A DNA stretch of 64,000 nt from an uncultured Porphyromonadaceae bacterium (lineage in GTDB: Bacteria; Bacteroidota; Bacteroidia; Bacteroidales; Muribaculaceae): the NCBI GenBank assembly GCA_900548975.1, contig URMS01000008.1, positions 55,623 through 119,622 of the forward strand. Reading direction: 5' to 3'. How positions within the stretch are numbered: position 1 is the stretch's first letter; every line of letters begins with the position of its first letter. Positions 34,836 to 43,910 of the stretch are shown here, piece by piece. The position numbers and the translations under genes are program-made. The notes beneath the pieces are model-generated. The model saw nothing but the letters and a program-made list of their open reading frames with translations, was not told the DNA's origin and did no database searches.

Positions 34836-37800
34836 ATGAATAAAAATATATTTCTGGCAGCAGTATTGCTTGCCGGCAGTGCGGCCTGCGCCTCGGCAGA
34901 AGGTGTCAGGGCCTGGGAAGGTACTCTTACGCTGCCTTCCTATACTCTCAACGCGCCTGAGACGGCGCCGATTTTCGAACGCGACTGGTCGTATCAGCGC
35001 GCACGAAGGAGTGTGTATCCCTATGTCCTCAATGACAATATGACCACTCACCGCGATTCGACCACGTATAAGGCGCTCTATCTCGAGAACGACTATGTGG
35101 AGGTGTGTATTCTTCCTGAAATAGGCGGAAGACTGTTCTATGCCGTCGACAAGACCAACGGCTACGACATCGTATATCACAACCATGTGGTGAAACCGGC
35201 TAACGTGGGTATGACAGGCGCATGGATATCGGGCGGCGTCGAATGGAATGTGTTCCATCATCACCGTGCCACCTCGCACTCTCCTGTCGACTATGAGATA
35301 AGCGACAATGCCGACGGAAGCAAGACTGTGTGGGTGGGCGAGACAGAACTCCGTCACCGCATGAGCTGGGCAATCGGAGTAACGCTGCACCCGGGCAGAT
35401 CGTATATAGAGGTTAGCGGCCGTCTGGTCAATTCCACCGCCGACGATAACTCGATGCTCTACTGGAGCAATATCGCCACTCTTGTCGACGATAACTATCA
35501 GATCATTTTCCCGCAGAGTACGGAGTTCGGCACATTCCACTGCAAAAACACATTCTGCCACTGGCCCGTGACACACGAGGCCTTCAACGGCATCGAAGGG
35601 TATAAGCACAATGTGGACGCATCGTGGTGGAAAAACCACTTCATGTCCAACTCGATTTTCGCGTGGGACCGCAAGGAAGATTTTATTGCCGGATATGACC
35701 ACGGCCGTCGCGCCGGCACCATGATAACCGGCAACCACAATATTGTGAAAGGCGGCAAGTTCTGGCTATGGGGGCCGAACTCGAAGTGGGATACAAAGAT
35801 TCTCACCGATAATTCGGGCCATTATATCGAACTGATGGTCGGTGCCTACTCCGACAATCAGCCCGACTATACGTGGATAGCTCCGCAGGAGGTGAAAAAG
35901 TTCACACATTATTTCTACGGGCTGCGCGAGATGGGCGGAGTGAAGACCGGAGACCGCGATTTTGCAATAAATCTGGACTTTCCGGGCAAAAACAAGGCCC
36001 TGGTGGGTCTGAACAGCACGGGAAAGGCCGAAAATGTGAAACTCACCCTTGCCGATAAAGGCAAACCTGTATTCGAGAAAACTCTTGACATTGATCCGGC
36101 GAAGCCGTTCGTACATACTGTCGATATCCCCGGCGGCAGCGACAAGACCGATTTTACTCTGTCGCTGACCGACGCTTCCGGAAAGCAGCTGCTCAGTTAC
36201 ACTCCTGTCGTGAATGACTCCGAAAAGGAACTTCCAGCAATTGTAGACCGACCCAAGCGTCCGGCCGAAATTGCCAATAACGAGGAATGCTATCTCGTCG
36301 GACTGCGCAATCTCCAGTTCCATAATCCGTTTGTCGATCCGACCGATTATTTTCTCGAAGTACTTCGCCGCGATCCGTCCGATGTGCGCTCAAATACCAA
36401 GATGGGCGTATGGTACCGTCAGCGCGGCGACAATGAGAAAGCGAAGCAATATCTGCGTTGTGCCATTGCCCGCCAGACAAAGGACTATACGCGGCCGGAC
36501 GATGTCGAGGCACTCTATAATCTCGGTCTGATTCTGAAAGACGAAGGCAATATCGAGGCAGCCATCGATACCCTCTATCGTGCCGTGTGGAACTATACCT
36601 ACAATTCGCCTGCCAACTACCAGCTTGCTCAGATATACAGCAATATCGGCGACTCCGATATGGCTATGGAGCGTCTTGCGGAGGCCATAAGCTATAATGG
36701 CAACAATCTTGAGGCAAAATGTATGCTGGCAAGCCTCCTCCGTACCGCGGGCGACATGCCCGGCGCTGTTGCTGCCGCAAAAGAGGTGCTTGCTGTCAAT
36801 CCGCTCGACGCGTACGCCGCCTGCGAACTGAAACTTGCCGGCGAGAAGACGGATTTCGATGCTCTCATGCGCGATAATCCGGAATCGTACATCGAACTTG
36901 CTCTGAAATATCTGCATAACGGATATGCCGATGAGGCCCGCGACCTTCTCGGTGTTATCGATTCGCGGAAAGCGTATCCGACAGTAAAAATGTGGCTGGG
37001 CTATCTTGCCCATAGAAGCGGTGACACGGCCGGTGCACGGAAATATTACGGCGACGCCCTTGCCATGCCGACAGATTATTGCAATCCTTTCCGCCTTGAG
37101 ACTGTGCCTGTACTCGAGACCGCGGCTGAATATTTTCCCGACAGCTACAAGCCTGTGTACTATCTCGGCAATCTGTGGTATGACAAGAACCAGAAAAAGG
37201 CCATTGCCTGCTGGAATCGTGTGACAGCTATGGAACCGTCGTTCCCGATGGCATGGCGTAATCTTGGCTGGGCATACTGGGTAGGCGAATCTCCCGATTA
37301 TAAACTCAGTGCCGCAAACTATCGCAAGGCCATTGATCTCGCTCCCGATCAGGCGCTTTTCCTGGAGGAAATAGATCAGGTGTATGAGGCCATGGGCGAA
37401 GATCCGGCCGTGCGTCACGATCTGCTCAAAAGACTCCACACAACAGCGGTGAAGCGCTACTATCCTCTCGCCGCCGAGGTAATTACAGGTATTTTTACAG
37501 GTGATTATGATTATACCCTCGGCCTTCTTGAGAACTGCTATTTCCCGACGCGCGAAGGTGTGGCCAATTTCCACGACATCTACGTTGATGCTCTCCTCAT
37601 GGCCGGCTCCGACAAGATTGCCAGGGGACAGTTCGAGGATGGTGTGGCCCTGTATGAGAAATCGTTCGAATACCCCGAGAATCATCAGGTGTTCCTGGTC
37701 GACACACGCACACCGCGTGACGCGCAGATATACTGCTATCTGGCCGAGGCGCATGCCGCCAAAGGCAATAAAGCCAAGGCGCGCAAATACTATAAAAAAG

Positions 37801-38132
37801 CGACTGAAGTGAACACCGCTTCTACCGACTACCGTTTCTGGCAGGCCAAAGCATTTGAGGCTCTCGGTGAGGGCGACAAGGCAAAGGCTCTCTATGAGGC
37901 CCTGCGGCGCCAGGGTGCCGACGGTATTGTAACCGACTATGTGAGCTTCTATGGCGCCGAAGGTACTACCGGTAATTCGGTGGAGGCTATCAATACCAAG
38001 GCGCTATATACCAAGGCTCTCGGTGAAATCGGGCTCGGGAACAAGGATGTGGCCAGGGCGGATCTCGCAGAGGCTGTAAGGCTCAAGCGCGACAATCTCT
38101 GGGCCGTGAACATGCTCCATTCGCTGGATTAA
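34836..38132 (+). CDS. Exported DUF5107 plus tetratricopeptide repeat protein
   Basis: 1098 residues with a signal peptide (MNKNIFLAAVLLAGSAACASA). Residues about 25-400 form the DUF5107 domain, which has the look of a galactose-mutarotase-like beta-sandwich (ENDYVEVCILPEIGGRLFYA, ISGGVEWNVFHHHRATSHSP, TNGYDIVYHNH). The rest consists of tetratricopeptide repeats, for example VEALYNLGLILKDEGNIEAA, PANYQLAQIYSNIGD and AWRNLGWAYWVG. The His-rich patch and conserved Glu residues in DUF5107 could be catalytic. Proteins of this layout occur in many Bacteroidetes and Actinobacteria near sugar-use genes. The precise reaction is not known to me. It lies in the susCD operon, so a role in processing the imported sugar is inferred. 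Confidence 0.8.
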   Translation: MNKNIFLAAVLLAGSAACASAEGVRAWEGTLTLPSYTLNAPETAPIFERDWSYQRARRSVYPYVLNDNMTTHRDSTTYKALYLENDYVEVCILPEIGGRLFYAVDKTNGYDIVYHNHVVKPANVGMTGAWISGGVEWNVFHHHRATSHSPVDYEISDNADGSKTVWVGETELRHRMSWAIGVTLHPGRSYIEVSGRLVNSTADDNSMLYWSNIATLVDDNYQIIFPQSTEFGTFHCKNTFCHWPVTHEAFNGIEGYKHNVDASWWKNHFMSNSIFAWDRKEDFIAGYDHGRRAGTMITGNHNIVKGGKFWLWGPNSKWDTKILTDNSGHYIELMVGAYSDNQPDYTWIAPQEVKKFTHYFYGLREMGGVKTGDRDFAINLDFPGKNKALVGLNSTGKAENVKLTLADKGKPVFEKTLDIDPAKPFVHTVDIPGGSDKTDFTLSLTDASGKQLLSYTPVVNDSEKELPAIVDRPKRPAEIANNEECYLVGLRNLQFHNPFVDPTDYFLEVLRRDPSDVRSNTKMGVWYRQRGDNEKAKQYLRCAIARQTKDYTRPDDVEALYNLGLILKDEGNIEAAIDTLYRAVWNYTYNSPANYQLAQIYSNIGDSDMAMERLAEAISYNGNNLEAKCMLASLLRTAGDMPGAVAAAKEVLAVNPLDAYAACELKLAGEKTDFDALMRDNPESYIELALKYLHNGYADEARDLLGVIDSRKAYPTVKMWLGYLAHRSGDTAGARKYYGDALAMPTDYCNPFRLETVPVLETAAEYFPDSYKPVYYLGNLWYDKNQKKAIACWNRVTAMEPSFPMAWRNLGWAYWVGESPDYKLSAANYRKAIDLAPDQALFLEEIDQVYEAMGEDPAVRHDLLKRLHTTAVKRYYPLAAEVITGIFTGDYDYTLGLLENCYFPTREGVANFHDIYVDALLMAGSDKIARGQFEDGVALYEKSFEYPENHQVFLVDTRTPRDAQIYCYLAEAHAAKGNKAKARKYYKKATEVNTASTDYRFWQAKAFEALGEGDKAKALYEALRRQGADGIVTDYVSFYGAEGTTGNSVEAINTKALYTKALGEIGLGNKDVARADLAEAVRLKRDNLWAVNMLHSLD

Positions 38133-38142
38133 CGCTATCTTT

Positions 38143-38179
38143 GGGATATTTTCCGGCATTATTAGGCCGGAAATATCCC
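38143..38179 (+). terminator. Intra-operon hairpin before galM
   Basis: GGGATATTTTCCGGC (38143-38157) pairs with GCCGGAAATATCCC (38166-38179) with one bulged T. A TATCTTTG box (38136-38143) overlaps its left edge. No T-run follows, so this may attenuate or stabilise the susC-led message rather than end it. Confidence 0.5.
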
Positions 38180-38199
38180 TTAATCCAATTTCTAATGCT

Positions 38200-39339
38200 A
38201 TGAAGTTTTATAAAACAATAGGTCTCTGGGCTCTCCTGGGCACAATATCGGCTACGGCGGCAACTCCCCGTGTCGATAGCCGGCCGTTTGGCCGTCTGTC
38301 GACCGGTGAGGAAGTGACGCTCTACCGCATAACCAACGACAGCGGTTCGTTTATGGAGCTTATCGATTATGGCTGCCGTATTGTGGGAATTCATGTTCCC
38401 GACAGGGACGGACGGCTTGTCGACGTAGTACCGGGCTATGACAATATCGCTGATTTCGAGCATGGGCCCGAACGTTTCTTCGGCGCCTTGATCGGCCGAT
38501 TCGGCAACCGCATAGCCGAAGGCAGCTTCATGCTCGACGATTCGCTGGTGCAGCTATCGCTCAACGAGAATCTCGCCGGGCATCCGGGGCATATACACGG
38601 AGGCGAGAAGGGATTCGACCGCGTGATGTGGAGCGCTAAGCCTGTGGCCGACGGTGAGCGCGCCGGTGTGCGGTTACACCGCCTGAGTCCCGACGGCGAA
38701 GAGGGCTATCCCGGAAACCTCGACTGTACCGTCACCTACTGGTGGGGCAACGACGGCACATGGTCGGCTGTTTACGAGGCCACTACCGACCGTCCGACGA
38801 TAGTGAATATGTCGAACCATACGTATTTCAATCTCCGTGGCGCCACTGCCGGCTATGTGATGGACAATATAATGCAGGTCGAAGCCGACTGGTATCTGCC
38901 CAACACGCCATGGTTCACTCCCATAGGTCTTAAAGAACCGGTAGCCGGCACTCCTTTCGACATGCGCGAGCCCGCGCGGGTAGATCATGCCATAGACACA
39001 CCGTGTGAGGCCATCAACACCATGCGAGGTTTTTCGGTGACATGGGTGCTGCGCGATTATGACGGCACTCTGAGGCGTGTTGCCGGTCTCTACCAACCCG
39101 AAACAGGTATTGGCATAGAACTGTCGACGACCGAACCCGGGCTGCTGACGTATACCGGGCGCCTGTTCAGCGACAGTGTGGTCGGCAAGGACCGTCGCCC
39201 GGTGCAGAAATTCGGAGGTATGCTTCTGGAAACTCTGCATTTTCCCGATTCTCCGAACAATCCCAAATTCCCTTCCACCGTTCTTCGCCCCGGCGAAAAA
39301 TATCATTCACGAACCGATTTCCATTTCTATAATAAATGA
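38200..39339 (+). CDS. galM: Exported aldose 1-epimerase (mutarotase)
   Basis: 379 residues with a signal peptide (IGLWALLGTISATAA), so it acts in the periplasm, unlike the cytoplasmic housekeeping GalM. Family landmarks: ELIDYGCRIVGIHVPDRDG, RFGNRIAEGSF, GHPGHIHGGEKGFDRVMW (with the catalytic-type His), PTIVNMSNHTYFNLRG (second His) and QPETGIGIELSTTEPG (Glu base). It interconverts anomers of released hexoses or pentoses. It shares 4 bases with the next gene, indicating coupled translation. Confidence 0.92.
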   Translation: MKFYKTIGLWALLGTISATAATPRVDSRPFGRLSTGEEVTLYRITNDSGSFMELIDYGCRIVGIHVPDRDGRLVDVVPGYDNIADFEHGPERFFGALIGRFGNRIAEGSFMLDDSLVQLSLNENLAGHPGHIHGGEKGFDRVMWSAKPVADGERAGVRLHRLSPDGEEGYPGNLDCTVTYWWGNDGTWSAVYEATTDRPTIVNMSNHTYFNLRGATAGYVMDNIMQVEADWYLPNTPWFTPIGLKEPVAGTPFDMREPARVDHAIDTPCEAINTMRGFSVTWVLRDYDGTLRRVAGLYQPETGIGIELSTTEPGLLTYTGRLFSDSVVGKDRRPVQKFGGMLLETLHFPDSPNNPKFPSTVLRPGEKYHSRTDFHFYNK

Positions 39340-41141
39340 AAGACATGAAAAACAATACTTTGGCACTGGCGCTCGCATTGACGCTGTGTGCCGCAGGAAA
39401 TGCCTGCACTGACGAAGGCGAACCTATGGATCCGTCGCTGAATCCGGGCGAATCCACGGTATTGAAACTTACTCCGATGGCCTCTCTCAACAAGGCGAAA
39501 GGGAAAGTGAACTCTCATGCGGACGAATGGGAGCATTCGAGCCTTATGCTCGACGCCCGCAGTGAAGTATGTGTGCCCGAAGGCATACTCGGAGGTACTC
39601 CGGCCTACTATCCGCGACTGAAGCAGATGGCCGACGGCCGTTATATCCTGTTCTTCCAGCTCGGCGCCCAGGCGGCCGACACTAAGTATACCACGAGCGA
39701 TGATCTTGTGAACTGGCAGCCGGCACAGTTCCTGCATCAGCGTTTTCCCATAACCAATGCCCTGGGGAGTGCCGACGAGCGCCGTTATACTACCACCGAT
39801 GCCATTGTGCTTCCTAACGGCGATATACTCACCGCGACATCGTACCGCGCCAACAAGGGATATGCCCGCACTCCGACCGATAACGGCATATCACTGAGGC
39901 GAAGCACCGACAACGGGCGCACATGGAGCGAAGAAACCCTCATATACCGCGGCACGAACTGGGAGCCGTCGTTCACCATGCGCAGCAGCGGCCGCATAGA
40001 GATTTATTTTTCGCAGAGTCGTCCGGAAATCGCCAGCAGCCATTCCGGTACGGCGATGCTGTGGAGCGATGATAACGGACATACGTGGAAGCCTGATTTC
40101 GGAGAAGCGGCATATACGGTGCTTCGCCATAAATGGTTCGATCCAAACAACGGTGCGCTGCGCTGGACCGACCAGATGCCGTGTGTGATAGAACTGAACG
40201 AAAGCGGCAATCTCTTTGCTATCACCGAGTCGATGGCTCATCCGGGCGAGTCGCAGCAGTTCAACATTGCTTTGGGCTATGCAGGCCGGGAAGGTTTCGC
40301 CCACATCACCGGGGCCGAGGAAGAGGGACCGGCCGACCGCGACATCAATGTATGGACCGGAGCTGCCCCATGGGTTGTGCAGGCGCCATCGGGCGAAGTG
40401 ATACTTTATTATGGCAATAAAGGCGGCAAGGGCCGCATCGGATCTCCCGATGCCCGCACTTTCGGCGAAGAATTTTCCTATCTTGTGTCATATAAGGGAA
40501 GCTGGGGCGCCAATTACCTCGAAACGCCGCATTCTGTACTTGCCGCGCATCCGCGCGGTTCGTCCAAAGGCGAAATCGGTATCGCCCGCTATTTTCTCAA
40601 CCATGCCATTGCCGCCACCGGGCGCACTCCTGTGATGGACGGAGACAATGTCGACTGGGCCGACAACGACGATGCTATTTTTGCCGGTTCGAAATGCCGT
40701 GCACAGGCCACTCTGCGTTGTTCGGCCGACAAGGATAATATTTACTTCCTTGTGGAGGTCCGCGACGAGAATATATCGGGCGACGACTATGTGAATATAC
40801 TTCTGTCGCCCGAGACACCGACAGGAAAGATCACATCGGAGGCACGTCGTATCAAAGTCGCGCCTTATGGCCTGAAGAGCACCGATCTCTATGCTGGCGG
40901 CTGGCAGGAACACGCCATGACAGTCGATGTAAGAACAGCCTATGACGGTACAATCGCCGACAACAGTGACACCGACAACGGCTATCTTGCCGAAGTGGCT
41001 GTGCCGAGAAGCGAGCTGAAAATCGAAAACGGCCGTCTGCTTGTCAATCTGGTACTTTTTGATGCTGAGGGAGGAGAAGACGCTGTAGCTCCGACTACTG
41101 TCAAGAGCCTGCAGCAGTGGATCCCTGTCATCGGTCTGTGA
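39336..41141 (+). CDS. Asp-box propeller lipoprotein with C-terminal CBM9/DOMON-like domain
   Basis: 601 residues. ATG at 39336 overlaps the galM stop; an in-frame ATG at 39345 is an alternative. The lipobox lies around AGNACTDEG. Two Asp-boxes (RSTDNGRTWSE and WSDDNGHTWKP) and the segments YYPRLKQMADGRYILFFQLG, NWEPSFTMRSSGRIEIYFSQ and APWVVQAPSGEVILYYGNKG show a six-bladed sialidase-superfamily propeller like that of the gene at 23838. Residues from about 430 (TPVMDGDNVDWADND, IYFLVEVRDENISGDDYVNI, YLAEVAVPRSEL) form a CBM9-like domain. The two propeller proteins share architecture but not close sequence, suggesting two related linkages in one glycan. A terminator follows at 41151. Confidence 0.75.
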   Translation: MKDMKNNTLALALALTLCAAGNACTDEGEPMDPSLNPGESTVLKLTPMASLNKAKGKVNSHADEWEHSSLMLDARSEVCVPEGILGGTPAYYPRLKQMADGRYILFFQLGAQAADTKYTTSDDLVNWQPAQFLHQRFPITNALGSADERRYTTTDAIVLPNGDILTATSYRANKGYARTPTDNGISLRRSTDNGRTWSEETLIYRGTNWEPSFTMRSSGRIEIYFSQSRPEIASSHSGTAMLWSDDNGHTWKPDFGEAAYTVLRHKWFDPNNGALRWTDQMPCVIELNESGNLFAITESMAHPGESQQFNIALGYAGREGFAHITGAEEEGPADRDINVWTGAAPWVVQAPSGEVILYYGNKGGKGRIGSPDARTFGEEFSYLVSYKGSWGANYLETPHSVLAAHPRGSSKGEIGIARYFLNHAIAATGRTPVMDGDNVDWADNDDAIFAGSKCRAQATLRCSADKDNIYFLVEVRDENISGDDYVNILLSPETPTGKITSEARRIKVAPYGLKSTDLYAGGWQEHAMTVDVRTAYDGTIADNSDTDNGYLAEVAVPRSELKIENGRLLVNLVLFDAEGGEDAVAPTTVKSLQQWIPVIGL

Positions 41142-41150
41142 CGGGCAAAA

Positions 41151-41182
41151 AGAGCGCCCCGGCAGTTGGGTCGGGGCGCTCT
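41151..41182 (+). terminator. Terminator of the susC-led operon
   Basis: A perfect 11-bp stem AGAGCGCCCCG (41151-41161) with CGGGGCGCTCT (41172-41182), 10 bases after the last stop of the operon. The T-run is weak. Nothing further was recognised in 41183-41379. Confidence 0.7.
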
Positions 41183-41379
41183 CCACGTTTCAACTATTTA
41201 TGAGAGCTATCTTCCCCAGTATCACTACTCGGAAAGACAGACGAGGGATGATTATAGTTCGCGTTCTATCTTTCTTTCATCTTTTAATAGCATAACGTCG
41301 CGGAGCATGAAATTCCTATGTCGGGATGTATAAAAGAGTATAAAGTTTGTAATATAACGCAACAAATCTGTCCCTGCTG

Positions 41380-43824
41380 TCAATCCAGGAAGAGAGCCGA
41401 GCAGGCGGCGTTGGTTCCGCGCACCTGACAGATACGAATGCGCACGGGCCTGTCGGCCTCGAATGTCACATATCGTCCGTTTTCGTAGTCGCGTACCATG
41501 TGGACTGGCGAAAGCAGACGTTTGGTATTCAGGTCGAAGAGCTCGATGGCGCTTCTGCGGTTTCCTTTGTCCCAGTCGACAAAGTATAGCGATAGCTTGT
41601 AGGGTTTGTCGTGGTGGTAATTGACGTCGATGGTCATTGTCTGGCGGCATACCTGTGGGTCGAAAGTTGTGATAGCTCCGAGACTGCGGCTTTCGTCGCC
41701 TTCGATATTGGATATGAGAGCCCGCGGATCGGCGGTCGAGGCGGTGTAGTGCGAGTTTTCCTCGCGGCGGCATATTATGCTTTCGCATCCCCTCGGCTGA
41801 CATACACGGTGAGCGCCCTCTCCGTCGTAATTGAACAGGATATAGCCTTTGGAGCCGTAGCGCCCTTTCCAGTCGCCTTGTGTTACGGTGTCTTCCGTTA
41901 CTCTTGAGGCCGGAATACGGTAGGTGAGCGCTTCGTCGGCCAACGGACTTACGGGAGTACGGTCGTAGGCGAATTCAAACTGATATGTACCTTCGCCTAC
42001 AGGGGGCAGCAACGCGTGAGTGGCTGTTTTTTCTGCCGGTGCGACGGATTGGCCGTTCATGCGCAGTGATGTGATTTCGGCATGCATAAGCGGGATTGCC
42101 ATGCGTCCGTGTGTGCCGGGCGGTACCGTGAGACTCGCGCGGCCGGTGCGCGTGTCGATCGACATGCGTATTTTGCCGTGCGGAGTCGGTACTGCGCCTT
42201 CGACGCTTGTAAGCCCGGAGGTGAGATGGGGGCACACTGAGAAAGTGGCGAAGCCGGGTGTGTCGGGGCGTATGCCAAGCACTTCCTCGCTGAGCCATTT
42301 TGCCACGCCGGCGCTCCACGGATGTGTGAGACTGGTATAGCCGCACTGGTTATTGACGGGAGCGTCGTTCTGTGCCAGGCGGCAAAGGTTCCACGACGGA
42401 CGGAAAACCTCGAAGAATGTGGTGGCGCCATAGCGCAGCTGTCCGCCCCAGCAGTCGTCGATGGTGTTCATGGCCTCGCCGTAGCGTCCGAGCCGTGCCA
42501 TGGCGTATAGTACGAAGTACTGGTTGAACGGAGAATAGGATACGCGCTGCAGACGGTCGGCAAATGCGGTGTTCCACAGTCCGTCGACATCTTCGGGTGC
42601 GACTGCACCGGCATTTACGGCGTCGGAGGCGGCGAATATGTCGAGACCTTCGGCCCAGTGAGGCTGATGTCGGAGCTGAGCCTGCTTTTCTTCGGCGTAG
42701 CTGCTGTATTTCTTTGCAAGGTCGTCGTTGCCGCATTCTTCCATTATTTTTGCAAACATTTTCCACGCCTGGATAGACAGCATGCGGTATGCCGTGGCAG
42801 TCTCGGGGCATTCGGGAGATTCGAATCCGGCTCCGAGCCGTTCGTCCCAGCCGTAGAATACTACCGAGGGGTTGTGGTCGTAGTGGCTGTAGGCCATATC
42901 GAGCTTGTGGCATGCGTTGTCGCACAGCGAGTCGAGGAGGGCACGGTCGCCGGTGTACTGATAGTAGTCTATGAGACTGAGCACCCAGTAGAGCGAGTAG
43001 CTGAGGATGCCGTTGTACTGGTCGGCTGTGTTGAGAATATTCTTTTTAATGAAATCGTAGTTGCCGAATGCCACAAGAGCGGCGCCCTGTGAAGTGTGGG
43101 CGTCGCCAGTCCACGAGTGGCGGTCGCTGCGTTCCATGAGGATGGCACCGAAATAGTCCTTCAGCAGATTTAGACGTACTGTATAGGCGGCCGTGTACCA
43201 AATGCGGTTGAGCTGTTCGTCATTGCATCGGAAGCAGCCTTCGTAATTGACCGGTTTGGTCTGGCACACGAGGCGTATGTTCCTGATTCTGATTTTGCGG
43301 GGCACCTCGGAGAGGTGAATCCAGGCATATCGTACGCCTTCGTAGAGCTGTTTGTTCAGCTCCAGTCGGTATGTCTTTCCATGGCGTACCGGTACGGCTG
43401 TTTTGACCGGATGCTCGGAGCCGAGATTGAAAACGGCGGGTTCGTTGAACTCGCTGATGCTGCATTGGGCTGATGCCGGGAGATTGTCGCAGTCGAATTC
43501 AAGCCATCCGGCGCTTACGAGGCCAAAGTCGAGCATTATATTGCATGGGCCTGTTACGGTGATATCGGAGGTGCTTTTGGACGATATATTGTCTTGTCGG
43601 TCGGACTCAAGAGAGGCCGGATGCAGTGTGTAAGCTTGAAGATCATCGTCGGCCGATATATTTTTCCATCTGTAATTGACCAACGGGTCGGGCGAACAAG
43701 CTATTTTCTCGCCCGAAGGAGCTCCAGTAAGGGGGCCATAGACAGAACCTCGCGGAGTGATCGCTGCGCTTGCCGCTATTCCTGCCAGAAGGAATCCGAT
43801 AAATGTGAAAAAAGTTTTAGGCAT
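41380..43824 (-). CDS. GH78-like alpha-L-rhamnosidase, exported
   Basis: 814 residues with a signal peptide (FFTFIGFLLAGIAASAA). Beta domains precede an (alpha/alpha)6 barrel at about 190-540, with YTVRLNLLKDYFGAILMERS followed by DRHSWTGDAHTSQGAAL. The latter corresponds to the conserved acid-rich GH78 catalytic loop that usually reads RxERxGWTGDA. YWVLSLIDYYQYTGD and YSPFNQYFVLYAMARLG belong to the barrel. A C-terminal beta domain and an extra beta-sandwich (SLGAITTFDPQVCRQTMTID, LSLYFVDWDKGNRRSAIELF) follow. It should release terminal L-rhamnose from a glycan. It points toward the main operon and ends the polysaccharide locus on the right. Confidence 0.8.
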   Translation of the reverse strand: MPKTFFTFIGFLLAGIAASAAITPRGSVYGPLTGAPSGEKIACSPDPLVNYRWKNISADDDLQAYTLHPASLESDRQDNISSKSTSDITVTGPCNIMLDFGLVSAGWLEFDCDNLPASAQCSISEFNEPAVFNLGSEHPVKTAVPVRHGKTYRLELNKQLYEGVRYAWIHLSEVPRKIRIRNIRLVCQTKPVNYEGCFRCNDEQLNRIWYTAAYTVRLNLLKDYFGAILMERSDRHSWTGDAHTSQGAALVAFGNYDFIKKNILNTADQYNGILSYSLYWVLSLIDYYQYTGDRALLDSLCDNACHKLDMAYSHYDHNPSVVFYGWDERLGAGFESPECPETATAYRMLSIQAWKMFAKIMEECGNDDLAKKYSSYAEEKQAQLRHQPHWAEGLDIFAASDAVNAGAVAPEDVDGLWNTAFADRLQRVSYSPFNQYFVLYAMARLGRYGEAMNTIDDCWGGQLRYGATTFFEVFRPSWNLCRLAQNDAPVNNQCGYTSLTHPWSAGVAKWLSEEVLGIRPDTPGFATFSVCPHLTSGLTSVEGAVPTPHGKIRMSIDTRTGRASLTVPPGTHGRMAIPLMHAEITSLRMNGQSVAPAEKTATHALLPPVGEGTYQFEFAYDRTPVSPLADEALTYRIPASRVTEDTVTQGDWKGRYGSKGYILFNYDGEGAHRVCQPRGCESIICRREENSHYTASTADPRALISNIEGDESRSLGAITTFDPQVCRQTMTIDVNYHHDKPYKLSLYFVDWDKGNRRSAIELFDLNTKRLLSPVHMVRDYENGRYVTFEADRPVRIRICQVRGTNAACSALFLD

Positions 43825-43856
43825 AATTTATGGTAATAGACTGGAGGGAAAAAACA

Positions 43857-43892
43857 GGCCCCGGGCAGTTCGTCAGGAAGATGTCCGGGGCC
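43857..43892 (-). terminator. Intrinsic terminator of the DPP III gene
   Basis: On the minus strand GGCCCCGG (43892-43885) pairs with CCGGGGCC (43864-43857) and is followed, after TG, by TTTTTTCCC. It lies 19 bases past the stop at 43911. Confidence 0.75.
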
Positions 43893-43910
43893 GGTATGGG
43901 GAGTGGTTGC

